64,000 nucleotides of DNA from Flavobacterium pectinovorum (GTDB lineage: Bacteria > Bacteroidota > Bacteroidia > Flavobacteriales > Flavobacteriaceae), in assembly GCF_022802975.1 (NCBI RefSeq), contig NZ_JAFEVZ010000016.1, positions 28,541 to 92,540 of the forward strand, in the 5' to 3' direction. Within the stretch, counting starts at the first letter, position 1. Every line of letters starts with the position of its first letter. A program made the position numbers and the translations under genes. The notes beneath the pieces were generated by a model that ran no database searches, was not told the DNA's origin, and saw nothing but the letters and a program-made list of their open reading frames with translations. Below, piece after piece: positions 1 to 8,190 of this stretch.

Positions 1-1
1 A

Positions 2-64
2 TTCAGAGAACTGGCCAGTGTTTTTGAACCTGCAAATCCGTACTGGAATATTGTAACCCCTTAA
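2..64 (+). CDS. 3' end of an unidentified gene
   Basis: An open frame enters from the left edge and stops with TAA at 62-64, 11 bp before the next gene. Only 20 residues are visible, ending in NPYWNIVTP. This is too little to name a family. The tight spacing suggests that it is in one operon with the rhodanese-thioredoxin gene. Confidence 0.45.
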   Translation, partial: FRELASVFEPANPYWNIVTP

Positions 65-75
65 AAATTTAAATT

Positions 76-795
76 ATGAAAAATATACTATTTAAAAACA
101 GCATCTCTGCCCTGATCCTTTTTGTAACCATTATCGGTTTTGCGCAGAATAAAAGTTCAAATACAGTCTCGCTTGATGTTTTTTACAGCAAAATTCAAAA
201 TGAAAAGAATCCGCAGATTATTGATGCCAGGGGTGCTGAAGAATTTGCTTTAAACCATATCAACGGAGCGGTAAATTTCAATCTGGAATCAAAAGATTAT
301 GCCAAACGTATTGCGGCTTTAGACAAATCAAGACCTGTATTTACCTATTCTATCGGGGCAGGAAGAAGTGTCTGGCTGGCTGACGATTTATTAAAAAAAG
401 GTTTTAAGGAAGCCTATAGTTTAGAAGGCGGAATTGCCAACTGGATTGGCAACGGAAAACCTTTTTATGTCAACTCCAAAAGCAAATTAACTTTGGATGA
501 ATACAATAAAATCATTACCGATAATAATACCGTTCTGGTAGATATTGGCTCTAAATATTGTGCACCGTGCAAAAAGGTTAAACCCGTTCTGGAAACCATT
601 AAAGCTGAATACGGAGAAAAGGTAAAAATTGTCGAAATAGAACTGGAAGAAAGTCCACAGATAATTGCCGATTTAAAAACCGTAAAAATATTCCCTACCC
701 TTATTTTATATCAAAACGGTCAGATTATTTTCAAAAAAGAGGGATTCTCCAATTTGAAAAAAGATGTTGATGTCATTTTGGCTCAGAATAATTAA
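76..795 (+). CDS. Exported rhodanese-like / thioredoxin two-domain protein
   Basis: A 239-residue protein with an N-terminal signal peptide ending near GFAQN, so it probably acts in the periplasm. Residues about 28-115 fold as a rhodanese domain (IIDARGAEEFALNHINGA). Residues about 120-239 are a thioredoxin domain with a CAPC redox motif (C162, C165). The rhodanese active-site loop reads YSIGAGRS, where active sulfurtransferases have Cys, so S92 replaces the catalytic cysteine and sulfur transfer by this domain is unlikely. The thioredoxin half keeps both cysteines and may reduce disulfides or persulfides. Its position before a sulfatase and a sulfate-exporter homologue points to a sulfur-related job, which is inference. 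Confidence 0.8.
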   Translation: MKNILFKNSISALILFVTIIGFAQNKSSNTVSLDVFYSKIQNEKNPQIIDARGAEEFALNHINGAVNFNLESKDYAKRIAALDKSRPVFTYSIGAGRSVWLADDLLKKGFKEAYSLEGGIANWIGNGKPFYVNSKSKLTLDEYNKIITDNNTVLVDIGSKYCAPCKKVKPVLETIKAEYGEKVKIVEIELEESPQIIADLKTVKIFPTLILYQNGQIIFKKEGFSNLKKDVDVILAQNN

Positions 796-821
796 TAAAA
801 AGAAAGAAATCAGAAATAAAT

Positions 822-938
822 GTCATCCTGAGCGGAGTCAAACGAACTCAGCCTGACGCCTGTTTTTAATTTCACAACAGTAAAGTTTGTTTGTTTTGTT
901 TTTTTGCTAATCCTGCAAGGTTTCTAAAACCTTGTAGG
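822..938. repeat. Two intergenic palindromes
   Basis: The first hairpin (822-857) has arms GTCATCCTGAG and CTCAGCCTGAC and belongs to the same family as the palindromes at 34488 and 57083. The second (912-938) has arms CCTGCAAGGTTT and AAACCTTGTAGG. Both lie between the rhodanese gene and the sulfatase gene. They may end transcription or be dispersed repeats. Confidence 0.6.
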
Positions 939-1009
939 TTTATCATTTTAAAACCATCAAATCTTATTAATAATAGAAAAAAATTCCTCATTTTATTATC
1001 AAAATTTAT

Positions 1010-2629
1010 ATGGCAATATCCCAAAAAATTAAAAAGATTGGTTTACCAATTTTAATTGTCCTCATTATCGCTTCTGTATTTTTGTTTTGGCCCATCAATA
1101 CAGACGGTACACTGATTAAGGCTGACGAAAAATTAGCCGAAGGAAAAGCAGCATTTCTGTCCGAAAAAGACACTTCTAAAACTTCAGAAAAAAAACCGAA
1201 CATAATCATTCTCCTTGCCGATGATTTAGGCAAATATGATATTTCATTATACGGAGGAAAATCCACTCCGACACCTCAAATAGATTCTCTGGCTGCTTCG
1301 GGAGTTACTTTTACAGATGGTTATGTTTCCTCATCAATTTGTTCTCCTTCAAGAGCAGGCTTACTTACAGGCCGGTATCAGGAGCGATTTGGTCACGAGT
1401 TTCAGCCTGGCGACCGATATCCAAAAAACAATCTGGAGTATTACGCTTTCAAATATCTGATGAATACAGATAATTGGAAATTAAATCCAAAAATACAATA
1501 TCCAAACGATGCTTCAATCGCAACGCAAGGTTTGCCTCAGTCTGAAATAACTTTTGCTGATCTGGCAAAAAGAAAAGGATACAGCACCGCTATTATCGGA
1601 AAATGGCATTTGGGACACAACAAAGGTTTTTTTCCTTTAGACAGAGGCTTCGATTATCATTACGGATTTTATCAGGCGTTTTCGCTTTTTGCACCCGAAG
1701 ATGATAATCCGGATATCATCAACCATCATCACAAAGATTTTACCGATAAAATGATTTGGGGCAATGGCCGTGTTGGAATTGGAAAAATTCGAAGAGATAC
1801 CACTATCACTGACGAAAAAGCCTATTTGACCGAAAAATTTGCAGAAGAAGCCGAATCGTTCATTGATAAAAATAAGACCAAACCATTTTTATTATATGTT
1901 CCTTTTAATGCGCCTCACACGCCTTTTCAGGTCCGCAAGAAATATTACGACCGTTTTCCGAATGTAAAAGACGAAAACAAACGGGTGTATTTTGCCATGA
2001 TCAGTGCCTTAGATGATGCTATTGGAAGAATCAGAGCCAAAGTAAAAAAAGAAGGCCTCGAAGAAAATACGTTAATCGTTTTTGCCAGTGACAATGGTGG
2101 TGCCGATTATACTTTTGCTACCACCAACGCTCCGCTTAAAGGAGGCAAATTCTCCCATTTTGAAGGCGGAATCAATGTGCCGTTTGCACTTTCGTGGAAA
2201 GGAAAAATAAAACCGCATACTATTTACAAAACACCGGTGAGTTCACTGGATATTTTCAGTACGATTGCGGCTGCAATTCATTCTGACTTGCCAAAAGACA
2301 GAGTTTATGACGGCGTTGATTTAATTAGTACCGTGAACAATAATAAAGAAGCACACAAAAATCTATACTGGCGTTCCGGAGATGCCAAAGCCATCAGAAG
2401 TGGTGACTGGAAACTGATTATCAGCGGAAAAACACATCAGCAGTGGCTCTATAATCTGACTTCTGATAAATCTGAAAAAACAGATCTGGCACAAAAAAAT
2501 CCGGAAAAAGTAAAAGAACTTCAGGCAGCCTTGCAAAACTGGGAAAAAGGACTTGTAAAACCTTTATGGCCAAATTTAACCTATTATGAATTTAATTTTG
2601 GTACTCAAAAATACTTTGTCGATTTGTAA
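1010..2629 (+). CDS. Sulfatase (arylsulfatase family), membrane anchored
   Basis: A 539-residue member of the alkaline-phosphatase-like sulfatase family, which hydrolyses sulfate esters to alcohol plus sulfate. The metal-binding start of the domain (ILLADDLGKYD, about residue 65) and the formylglycine motif C111-S-P-S-R are present, followed by LLTGR and GKWHLGH. The N-terminus has one hydrophobic segment (about residues 10-27) without an obvious cleavage site, so the enzyme is probably anchored with its domain in the periplasm. Cys111 must be converted to formylglycine by a maturase that is not in this window. The substrate cannot be told from sequence. A YeiH-type transporter gene follows 246 bp later. 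Confidence 0.9.
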   Translation: MAISQKIKKIGLPILIVLIIASVFLFWPINTDGTLIKADEKLAEGKAAFLSEKDTSKTSEKKPNIIILLADDLGKYDISLYGGKSTPTPQIDSLAASGVTFTDGYVSSSICSPSRAGLLTGRYQERFGHEFQPGDRYPKNNLEYYAFKYLMNTDNWKLNPKIQYPNDASIATQGLPQSEITFADLAKRKGYSTAIIGKWHLGHNKGFFPLDRGFDYHYGFYQAFSLFAPEDDNPDIINHHHKDFTDKMIWGNGRVGIGKIRRDTTITDEKAYLTEKFAEEAESFIDKNKTKPFLLYVPFNAPHTPFQVRKKYYDRFPNVKDENKRVYFAMISALDDAIGRIRAKVKKEGLEENTLIVFASDNGGADYTFATTNAPLKGGKFSHFEGGINVPFALSWKGKIKPHTIYKTPVSSLDIFSTIAAAIHSDLPKDRVYDGVDLISTVNNNKEAHKNLYWRSGDAKAIRSGDWKLIISGKTHQQWLYNLTSDKSEKTDLAQKNPEKVKELQAALQNWEKGLVKPLWPNLTYYEFNFGTQKYFVDL

Positions 2630-2733
2630 AGTTTAAACACATAAAAACATAGCATTTGCTAACTTTAAAAAGTCGTTTTAACCCTTTAAAAATATAGAAG
2701 AGATACTCCGTTTCATTTTTAAATTGCCTATAA

Positions 2734-2836
2734 CTTTAGCTGTAGGTTTTAAATTTGGTAACTTTTGGGCTTTAGCCAGACTTTTTTATTAGGCTAAAGC
2801 CCATCAAACTTATTCATAATTTATCTGCAGCTAAAG
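2734..2836. repeat. Nested intergenic inverted repeats
   Basis: A perfect 12-bp stem (2766-2777 with 2792-2803, core GGGCTTTAGCC/GGCTAAAGCCC) lies inside a second 9-bp inverted repeat (2734-2742 with 2828-2836, CTTTAGCTG/CAGCTAAAG). The nested layout between the sulfatase and the YeiH-type gene fits a dispersed palindrome. A TAAATTTG box at 2750-2757 could be a -7 element for the downstream gene, but its -33 partner is only a weak TTG. Confidence 0.5.
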
Positions 2837-2875
2837 CTGGAGCCAACTCAAACCAAACTTTATAAAAATAAACTA

Positions 2876-4135
2876 ATGTCAATAAAAACAAAACAACTTA
2901 GCCTTCACGAAGACTGGACTGTCGTACTTTTAGGATTTGTAATCATCGGAATTTCGCTGTTTGTATTTCTTCCTGAAGTGCCGGTATTCAAATGGTCCAA
3001 CGGAACTGATTTACTGAATAATGTATTTGCTCTCGGAAATCTGCAAGTTCTGTTGGTTCAGTTTATTTACCTGACTGTCATAGGAAGTATCGCCGCCTAT
3101 TTAGTTGGTAAATCAGTAAAAAACTTTTTATTGGGTTTCCCAATCGTATATCTGTTGACTGTTTTGGCGCTGATAATAGCCGGAAATACTTTTATAAAAG
3201 GACTCAATTTAGAAGCTGTAATTTTTAGTCTGGTTATTGGTCTGGCAATTGGCAATTTTTTCAAACTGCCGGAATGGTTTCGTTCTGCACTTTCGACGGA
3301 GGTTTTTGTAAAAATAGGTTTGGTTTTGTTGGGAACAAGCGTCATTTTTTCAGACATCCTGAAAGCGGGTTCTTTAGGATTAATTCAGGCATTGGTGGTG
3401 GTTTTGTCGGTTTGGTATTTTGCTTTCTGGCTTTGTAAAAAACTAAAAGTCGATGATGAATTAACAATGATGATTTCGAGTGCGGTTTCTATTTGCGGGG
3501 TTTCGGCAGCAATTGCAACCTCAGGTGCCATTAAGGGTGATTCAAAAAAACTCTCGTATGTGATTTCGATGGTATTGGTAACTGCGATTCCGATGATGAT
3601 CTTTATGCCGGTTATCGCCAAATATTTCAATTTTCCCGAAGAAGTTACCGGAGCCTGGCTAGGTGGAAGTATAGATACATCCGGAGCCGTTGTGGCATCG
3701 GGAACACTGGTGGGAGAAACGGCTTTGAAAATCAGTACGATTGTCAAATTTTCACAAAATGTATTGTTAGGACTCGCCGCTTTTGCCATCTCTGTTTACT
3801 GGACCTATACTCATAACAAATCTGCCGAAGCTGTTACCTCAAAACCAACATTGGGTGTTATCTGGGAGCGTTTTCCAAAATTTGTAATTGGCTTTATTCT
3901 GGCTTCGTTAGTCTTTTCTTTTCTGCTTACTTCCGAAACACGAGATGCTGTAAAAGACAGTCTGAAAAATCTACAGGGAATTTGGTTTGCCCTTGCTTTT
4001 ACCAGTATCGGTTTAGAAACTAATTTCAAAGATTTATTCAGTAATAACAGTAAAAAACCTTTGTACGCATTTTTAATTGCTCAGTTTTTTAATGTGATCA
4101 TCACCCTGATTATTGCTTTTTTATTGTTTGGATAA
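2876..4135 (+). CDS. YeiH-family putative sulfate exporter
   Basis: A 419-residue polytopic inner-membrane protein with about 10-12 hydrophobic segments spread along its length. It matches the conserved YeiH family through SAVSICGVSAAIATSGAI and the GGSIDTSGAVVASG region. Family members are annotated as putative sulfate exporters, and the transported ion has seldom been tested. Lying right behind a sulfatase, it may remove excess sulfate or sulfite released from organosulfur compounds, which is inference from context. The start ATG gives a short cytoplasmic N-terminus before the first membrane segment at about residue 15. Confidence 0.85.
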   Translation: MSIKTKQLSLHEDWTVVLLGFVIIGISLFVFLPEVPVFKWSNGTDLLNNVFALGNLQVLLVQFIYLTVIGSIAAYLVGKSVKNFLLGFPIVYLLTVLALIIAGNTFIKGLNLEAVIFSLVIGLAIGNFFKLPEWFRSALSTEVFVKIGLVLLGTSVIFSDILKAGSLGLIQALVVVLSVWYFAFWLCKKLKVDDELTMMISSAVSICGVSAAIATSGAIKGDSKKLSYVISMVLVTAIPMMIFMPVIAKYFNFPEEVTGAWLGGSIDTSGAVVASGTLVGETALKISTIVKFSQNVLLGLAAFAISVYWTYTHNKSAEAVTSKPTLGVIWERFPKFVIGFILASLVFSFLLTSETRDAVKDSLKNLQGIWFALAFTSIGLETNFKDLFSNNSKKPLYAFLIAQFFNVIITLIIAFLLFG

Positions 4136-4146
4136 AATTTAGAGCA

Positions 4147-6780
4147 TTATATTTTAAAATCTAAGGTTAATATAAAATATCTTGGTAATAAACTATTTTG
4201 ATAAATCGTTGTTTGAAAATCTGAATTATCCGTTTGAGAATAAAATTTATTGTCTAATAGATTTTTGCCTGAAAGCCAAAACTCTATCCATTTTGTTCGT
4301 TGTGGTTTATACTTAACTTCAAAATCTAAGAAAGTAAAATCATCTAAATTATTTGTGTTTGGTAAATAATAGTCATAATTAAATGTAAACAACCAAAATT
4401 TACTTGGTTTAATTAATATTTTAAAACTATTATTTAGTGATATATTTCTGTTACTATCGTAATCATCAGATTTAAAACTTATAGTGCTATAATTAAATTT
4501 ATTTTGAAAGTTAACCGGAAGTCGGAACGAAGTACTTAAATAGAAATAAGCATTATAATTTAAAGACTGATTATTTCTTAATTCACTTTGATTTATGACA
4601 TTTTTGTAATTACTATGACCGAAATTTGATACATGCTTAATAGTACTATTTATAAATTTTATATATTTTTCAACACCAATATTCAATGAATAATTTTCAA
4701 TGTTTGTTGGTGATTGAAATAAGGTATAAATTGTGTAGTCATTTTCGATATCTACAGCTGATAAATAAGTATTTTTTTTGTTATCATAAATCAAACCGAA
4801 GTTTGTCGAAAAGGAAGTAAATAAATCGTTGAATCTATAATTTAATGTATAGTTTTGATTCTGTTGCAAATCTAAATTAAAAATATTCTTTTTTATGAAT
4901 CGGTTATTTTCAGCGATAAAATTCGTAAATAAATTCTCTGCTTCCGGTGATTTCTCTTCATAACTCCCTGATAGTTTAAATGATGATTTACTATTTAAAA
5001 GATATGAGATGTTTAAAGTTGGAATAATAACAAACGAGTTTTCGATTGTATTAAAGCCATTATTTCTATCCTGATAATTTTGATTTATGTTAACTACTTT
5101 TAAAGTTGGCTGAAATTTAAAATTTTCAATAAAATAGGTTGTGCTAATTTCCGAAAATATAGATGATTTTTTATACTTATTATCATTTTTAAAATCTGGA
5201 TTAATTTCAATATTATCTTCAGATAAACTTGAATTTAAAGAAACATCTTGAATATTGTAACCTGTAATAAAGGTATATTTTAACTTTTTAAAATTACCCA
5301 GTAAGATTAATTTATTAGAAAAATACGATTTCTTAAAATGACTTTTTTGCAAATTGCCGCCAAATGAAAAAGATATTGGCTCAATATTTAATTCTTGCGG
5401 AGCTGAATTTACAGAATAAAGTGAAATGTATTGTAGCGCCTTTTTATCATCTATTTTGTAAGTATATTGTAATTTATTTTTCCAAAATAAGTTTTCAGTA
5501 TTTAATATTGATTTAAAAGGAGAAAAACCACTTTGCGAAACAGAATTTAAGCTATTTATTTTTTCGTTTCTAAAAGCCGTTTCTATTTCTAAAAGAGACA
5601 ATTTACTTGTATTGTAAGTAAGTTTTAATTCTAACTGTTTGTTCTCAGGTTTTTTTACTCTCTCTGTTAGATCGTTATAATTTATGCTTTCAGAATTAAA
5701 AAAAGTGTTATTTTTTTCTAAAAGATATATTTTGTCCCTTATAAAAGATACATTAGTATTTAAAGACAGTTTTTGAGAAAACCTGTAAATACTATTGTAA
5801 TTTAATGCAAACTGATTATTGATATTGGCTCTTTGAGTATCAAAATTACTTGAAAAAATATTTTCCGGAATTATTGTTTTGGCTAAAAGTTCATTATTAT
5901 TTATATCCTCTAAAGTCGCATTCATCGAAAAATAATCTTCAGCAGAATTATTCATTCCTACATTATTATAGCTTAAATTTGCAAATGATTTATACTTTTT
6001 GGACACACTTAAAAGATTAATTTTCAAGTCATTCCGTGGGTTATTGCCACTATCAAATCCACTTCCTAAATTTCCATTTCCTGAAATGTCCGTTTTTCCT
6101 TTTTTAAGTTTAAGATTGATTGAAACATTTTCACTGTTTTCGATTCCTTTCAACAACGGATTTTTTGTATAATTATCTATAGCTTGCACCTGTTCAACCA
6201 TATCTACTGAGATATTACGGGTTCCCATAGTATAATTATTTCCAAATAAATCATCTCCTTCCAGTTGTACAGAAACTACACTTTTGCCCCTGTATTTAAT
6301 GGTACCGTTTGCTTCAACTTCCATTCCGGGAAGCTTTCTGATTAAATCTTCTACTTTATGCTCAGTACCGTCTTTGTATCCATTTGGATTAAATGTAACT
6401 GTATCTTCCTCAACTTTGTATTTTTCCTCCTTAATTACAATTTCATCTAATTCTGTAGCTTTTTTAAGTAAGGTAAAAGTGAAAGAATATGTTTTACCTT
6501 TTTCAGGATTTACAATACTGTCAATAATACTCTGATAACCAAAAGCAGACACTTCAATATAAATATTCAGATAATTTTTCTTTAATTCGATCGAAAATTC
6601 CCCATCATTATTAGACTTAAAAAACTCTGAAATCAAATTTTTGTTTTCAGAGTTTTTAATTATGATATTTCCGGTAATCGCCTGATTGGATTCATTAATC
6701 ACTTTTCCTTTTAAATTTTGTGAATAGGAAAAATTCAGAACAATAAGTAAAATGGTGAAAAGTATATATGTTTTTTTCAC
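4147..6780 (-). CDS. TonB-dependent receptor-like outer-membrane protein
   Basis: An 877-residue protein with a signal peptide (ends near FSYSQ), a carboxypeptidase-regulatory-like domain at about residues 22-112, a plug-like region at about 120-230 (IRKLPGMEVEANGTIKYRGK), and a long beta-strand-rich barrel ending in Phe-Lys-Ile. It overlaps the preceding GLPGLI gene by 4 bp (ATGA), so the two are translationally coupled. In Bacteroidota such GLPGLI/receptor pairs are common and their cargo is usually unknown. It lacks a SusD partner and reads opposite to the sulfur operons, so a sulfur role is not supported. It is clearly more AT-rich than its neighbours. Confidence 0.8.
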   Translation of the reverse strand: MKKTYILFTILLIVLNFSYSQNLKGKVINESNQAITGNIIIKNSENKNLISEFFKSNNDGEFSIELKKNYLNIYIEVSAFGYQSIIDSIVNPEKGKTYSFTFTLLKKATELDEIVIKEEKYKVEEDTVTFNPNGYKDGTEHKVEDLIRKLPGMEVEANGTIKYRGKSVVSVQLEGDDLFGNNYTMGTRNISVDMVEQVQAIDNYTKNPLLKGIENSENVSINLKLKKGKTDISGNGNLGSGFDSGNNPRNDLKINLLSVSKKYKSFANLSYNNVGMNNSAEDYFSMNATLEDINNNELLAKTIIPENIFSSNFDTQRANINNQFALNYNSIYRFSQKLSLNTNVSFIRDKIYLLEKNNTFFNSESINYNDLTERVKKPENKQLELKLTYNTSKLSLLEIETAFRNEKINSLNSVSQSGFSPFKSILNTENLFWKNKLQYTYKIDDKKALQYISLYSVNSAPQELNIEPISFSFGGNLQKSHFKKSYFSNKLILLGNFKKLKYTFITGYNIQDVSLNSSLSEDNIEINPDFKNDNKYKKSSIFSEISTTYFIENFKFQPTLKVVNINQNYQDRNNGFNTIENSFVIIPTLNISYLLNSKSSFKLSGSYEEKSPEAENLFTNFIAENNRFIKKNIFNLDLQQNQNYTLNYRFNDLFTSFSTNFGLIYDNKKNTYLSAVDIENDYTIYTLFQSPTNIENYSLNIGVEKYIKFINSTIKHVSNFGHSNYKNVINQSELRNNQSLNYNAYFYLSTSFRLPVNFQNKFNYSTISFKSDDYDSNRNISLNNSFKILIKPSKFWLFTFNYDYYLPNTNNLDDFTFLDFEVKYKPQRTKWIEFWLSGKNLLDNKFYSQTDNSDFQTTIYQNSLLPRYFILTLDFKI

Positions 6781-7556
6781 TGAGAGATATTTTCTAACTT
6801 AGAAACCAGATTTGTTGGAATATCAATTAAGTAAGTTGTAAAAGATATTTGTCCTTTTGCAAATTCGATAGTTATCCCATTTTCGTTGGCATTTGCAATT
6901 TGTTTATTTTTTTTAGAAATCATAAGTTCAGTTATAGTTTCTTCATATTTATTATAGTCTAAGACTGGCTTACTTAAGATATATTTTTTTAAACTATCAA
7001 ATTCATTAGTCTCAGTTAGTTTTTTCATGCTTTTAAATGTAATTTTTATATTACTGGTTTCTTCTGTAACTTCCATTATTAGCCCGGGTAATCCATTAAG
7101 TTTATACGGCCCAAAATTTATTTGTATTTCAGGCATAAACCAAATTGTGTATTTTCTGTCATTTAATGATAATCTTGCTTCCTGACAATTATAACTCTCA
7201 ATTTTTTTAGTTTTTCCTGTTAATTCATATTTTAAATTGTCGCTATCGAAACTATAAATTATTTCAGAATTGTATAAAGGTATTCTTGTAATTGTATTCT
7301 TTTCTGTTGAGTAAAATAATCTCGAAATTTTATCATTATAGACTCCATAATAAGAATTGTTCTCAACATCAATTTTATAATTTCCACTTTCTCGTGGATC
7401 ATTTATTTTGTAAATAGATTCATTATTTACTACATACAAATTACTACTGCAGACATAATTGTTTTGATCTTGAAAAGTATATTCAATTACAGTTTTTACC
7501 TGGGCGCTAATAGTGCCTGATAAAAAGATTAAAAAAAAGCAAATTGTTTTTATCAT
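6777..7556 (-). CDS. GLPGLI family protein
   Basis: A 259-residue exported protein with a signal peptide (ends near GTISAQ). The family signature is visible as YKLNGLPGLIMEV at about residues 151-163. The function of GLPGLI proteins is not established. They are usually encoded beside outer-membrane receptors, as here, where the receptor start codon overlaps this stop. A perfect 11-bp hairpin lies about 15 bp upstream of the start. Confidence 0.85.
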   Translation of the reverse strand: MIKTICFFLIFLSGTISAQVKTVIEYTFQDQNNYVCSSNLYVVNNESIYKINDPRESGNYKIDVENNSYYGVYNDKISRLFYSTEKNTITRIPLYNSEIIYSFDSDNLKYELTGKTKKIESYNCQEARLSLNDRKYTIWFMPEIQINFGPYKLNGLPGLIMEVTEETSNIKITFKSMKKLTETNEFDSLKKYILSKPVLDYNKYEETITELMISKKNKQIANANENGITIEFAKGQISFTTYLIDIPTNLVSKLENISQ

Positions 7557-7571
7557 GTTTTGTCTTGTTTA

Positions 7572-7603
7572 ATATTCTCTCTATGAAAGCACAGAGAGAA
7601 TAT
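7572..7603. promoter_or_regulatory. Perfect 11-bp inverted repeat upstream of the GLPGLI gene
   Basis: The arms ATATTCTCTCT and AGAGAGAATAT pair without mismatch around a 10-base loop. No T-run follows on either side, so it is not a clear terminator. Its place just upstream of the minus-strand start suggests an operator or a 5' UTR hairpin. Confidence 0.4.
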
Positions 7604-7690
7604 AGTTTCTAACTATTATACGGTTATCTAAAAAATAAATATTGTAGTAAAAATAACACTTTTATTGTCTTCAAAAAAATTAAAAAAAAT

Positions 7691-7721
7691 TTTGGATATC
7701 ATTATATTAAATTTAACTTTG
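7691..7721 (+). promoter_or_regulatory. Promoter of SusCD operon A
   Basis: TTTG at 7691-7694 and TAACTTTG at 7714-7721 are separated by exactly 19 bp. This matches the Bacteroidota primary-sigma consensus (TTTG about -33, TAnnTTTG about -7). The same boxes with the same spacing occur upstream of operons B and C. Transcription should start near 7728, about 40 nt before the Cys-rich leader ORF. Confidence 0.8.
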
Positions 7722-7767
7722 CCTATAGGATTAGTAGAGTTATTAATTTTATCAAAAAAATTATATT

Positions 7768-7854
7768 TTGAAAACAACAGTTAAAACCACACATCATATT
7801 CTTCTTGAAAATTACACGTATAACATTTCTTCTTGTATGTGTTGCTGTTACTAA
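7768..7854 (+). CDS. Cys-rich leader peptide of operon A (28 aa)
   Basis: A 28-codon ORF with a TTG start follows the promoter by about 40 nt. It begins LKTTVKTTHH, has YTYN in the middle and ends SSCMCCCY, with Cys at positions 23, 25, 26 and 27. Two other copies at the same place in operons B and C have the same length, start, YTYN and Cys-rich end. A run of Cys codons just before the stop is what a ribosome-stalling cysteine sensor needs. Polycysteine upstream ORFs acting as cysteine-responsive attenuators are known from mycobacteria. Translation here is inferred, not shown. Confidence 0.7.
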   Translation: MKTTVKTTHHILLENYTYNISSCMCCCY

Positions 7855-8190
7855 ATCTTCACGTTTATTTCGTTTCAATTGGTTAATCTTTCTAATTGAA
7901 TTTGAAGCAATTCTTTAAAATCATCACAAGTCTTATTGTTTATACCACAATGTTTGCTGCATTTTTTGCAACAAAAAGCATCATGACTTATATCTAAATA
8001 TTAAAATCAAAAACAAATTTAAAACTCAAACAAAATGAAGAAAATGTACAGCAATTGCTAAAAAAAATATTTCTGCGGCAACGGAAATATCAGGATTAAA
8101 GAAAATTTATCGCTAAATCAAAGGGTTAACAGAGAGTTTTAAAACAAACTTTCAGACTTCCTTTTATAATTACCAAAACTACATTACGCA
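7855..8190 (+). promoter_or_regulatory. Conserved leader RNA of operon A
   Basis: 336 nt separate the leader ORF from susC. A hairpin 20 nt after the stop (7874-7900, TTCAATT/AATTGAA) and a second one (about 7953-7972, TTTGCTGCA/TGCAACAAA with one mismatch) are followed by a block at 8069-8118 beginning ATTTCTGCGGCAAC and ending ATCGCTAAAT. That block is also conserved in the divergent third leader. An 8-codon ORF (8035-8061, MKKMYSNC) also ends in a Cys codon, but only leaders 1 and 2 have it. No hairpin is followed by a U-run, so a Rho-dependent or translational mechanism is more likely than intrinsic termination. Confidence 0.65.

Noticed and set aside
7950..7997. A 15-codon ORF (MFAAFFATKSIMTYI) in leader 1, repeated in leader 2
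   Set aside because: It lies across a hairpin, has no Cys codons and is missing from leader 3, so it is better explained by the RNA structure.
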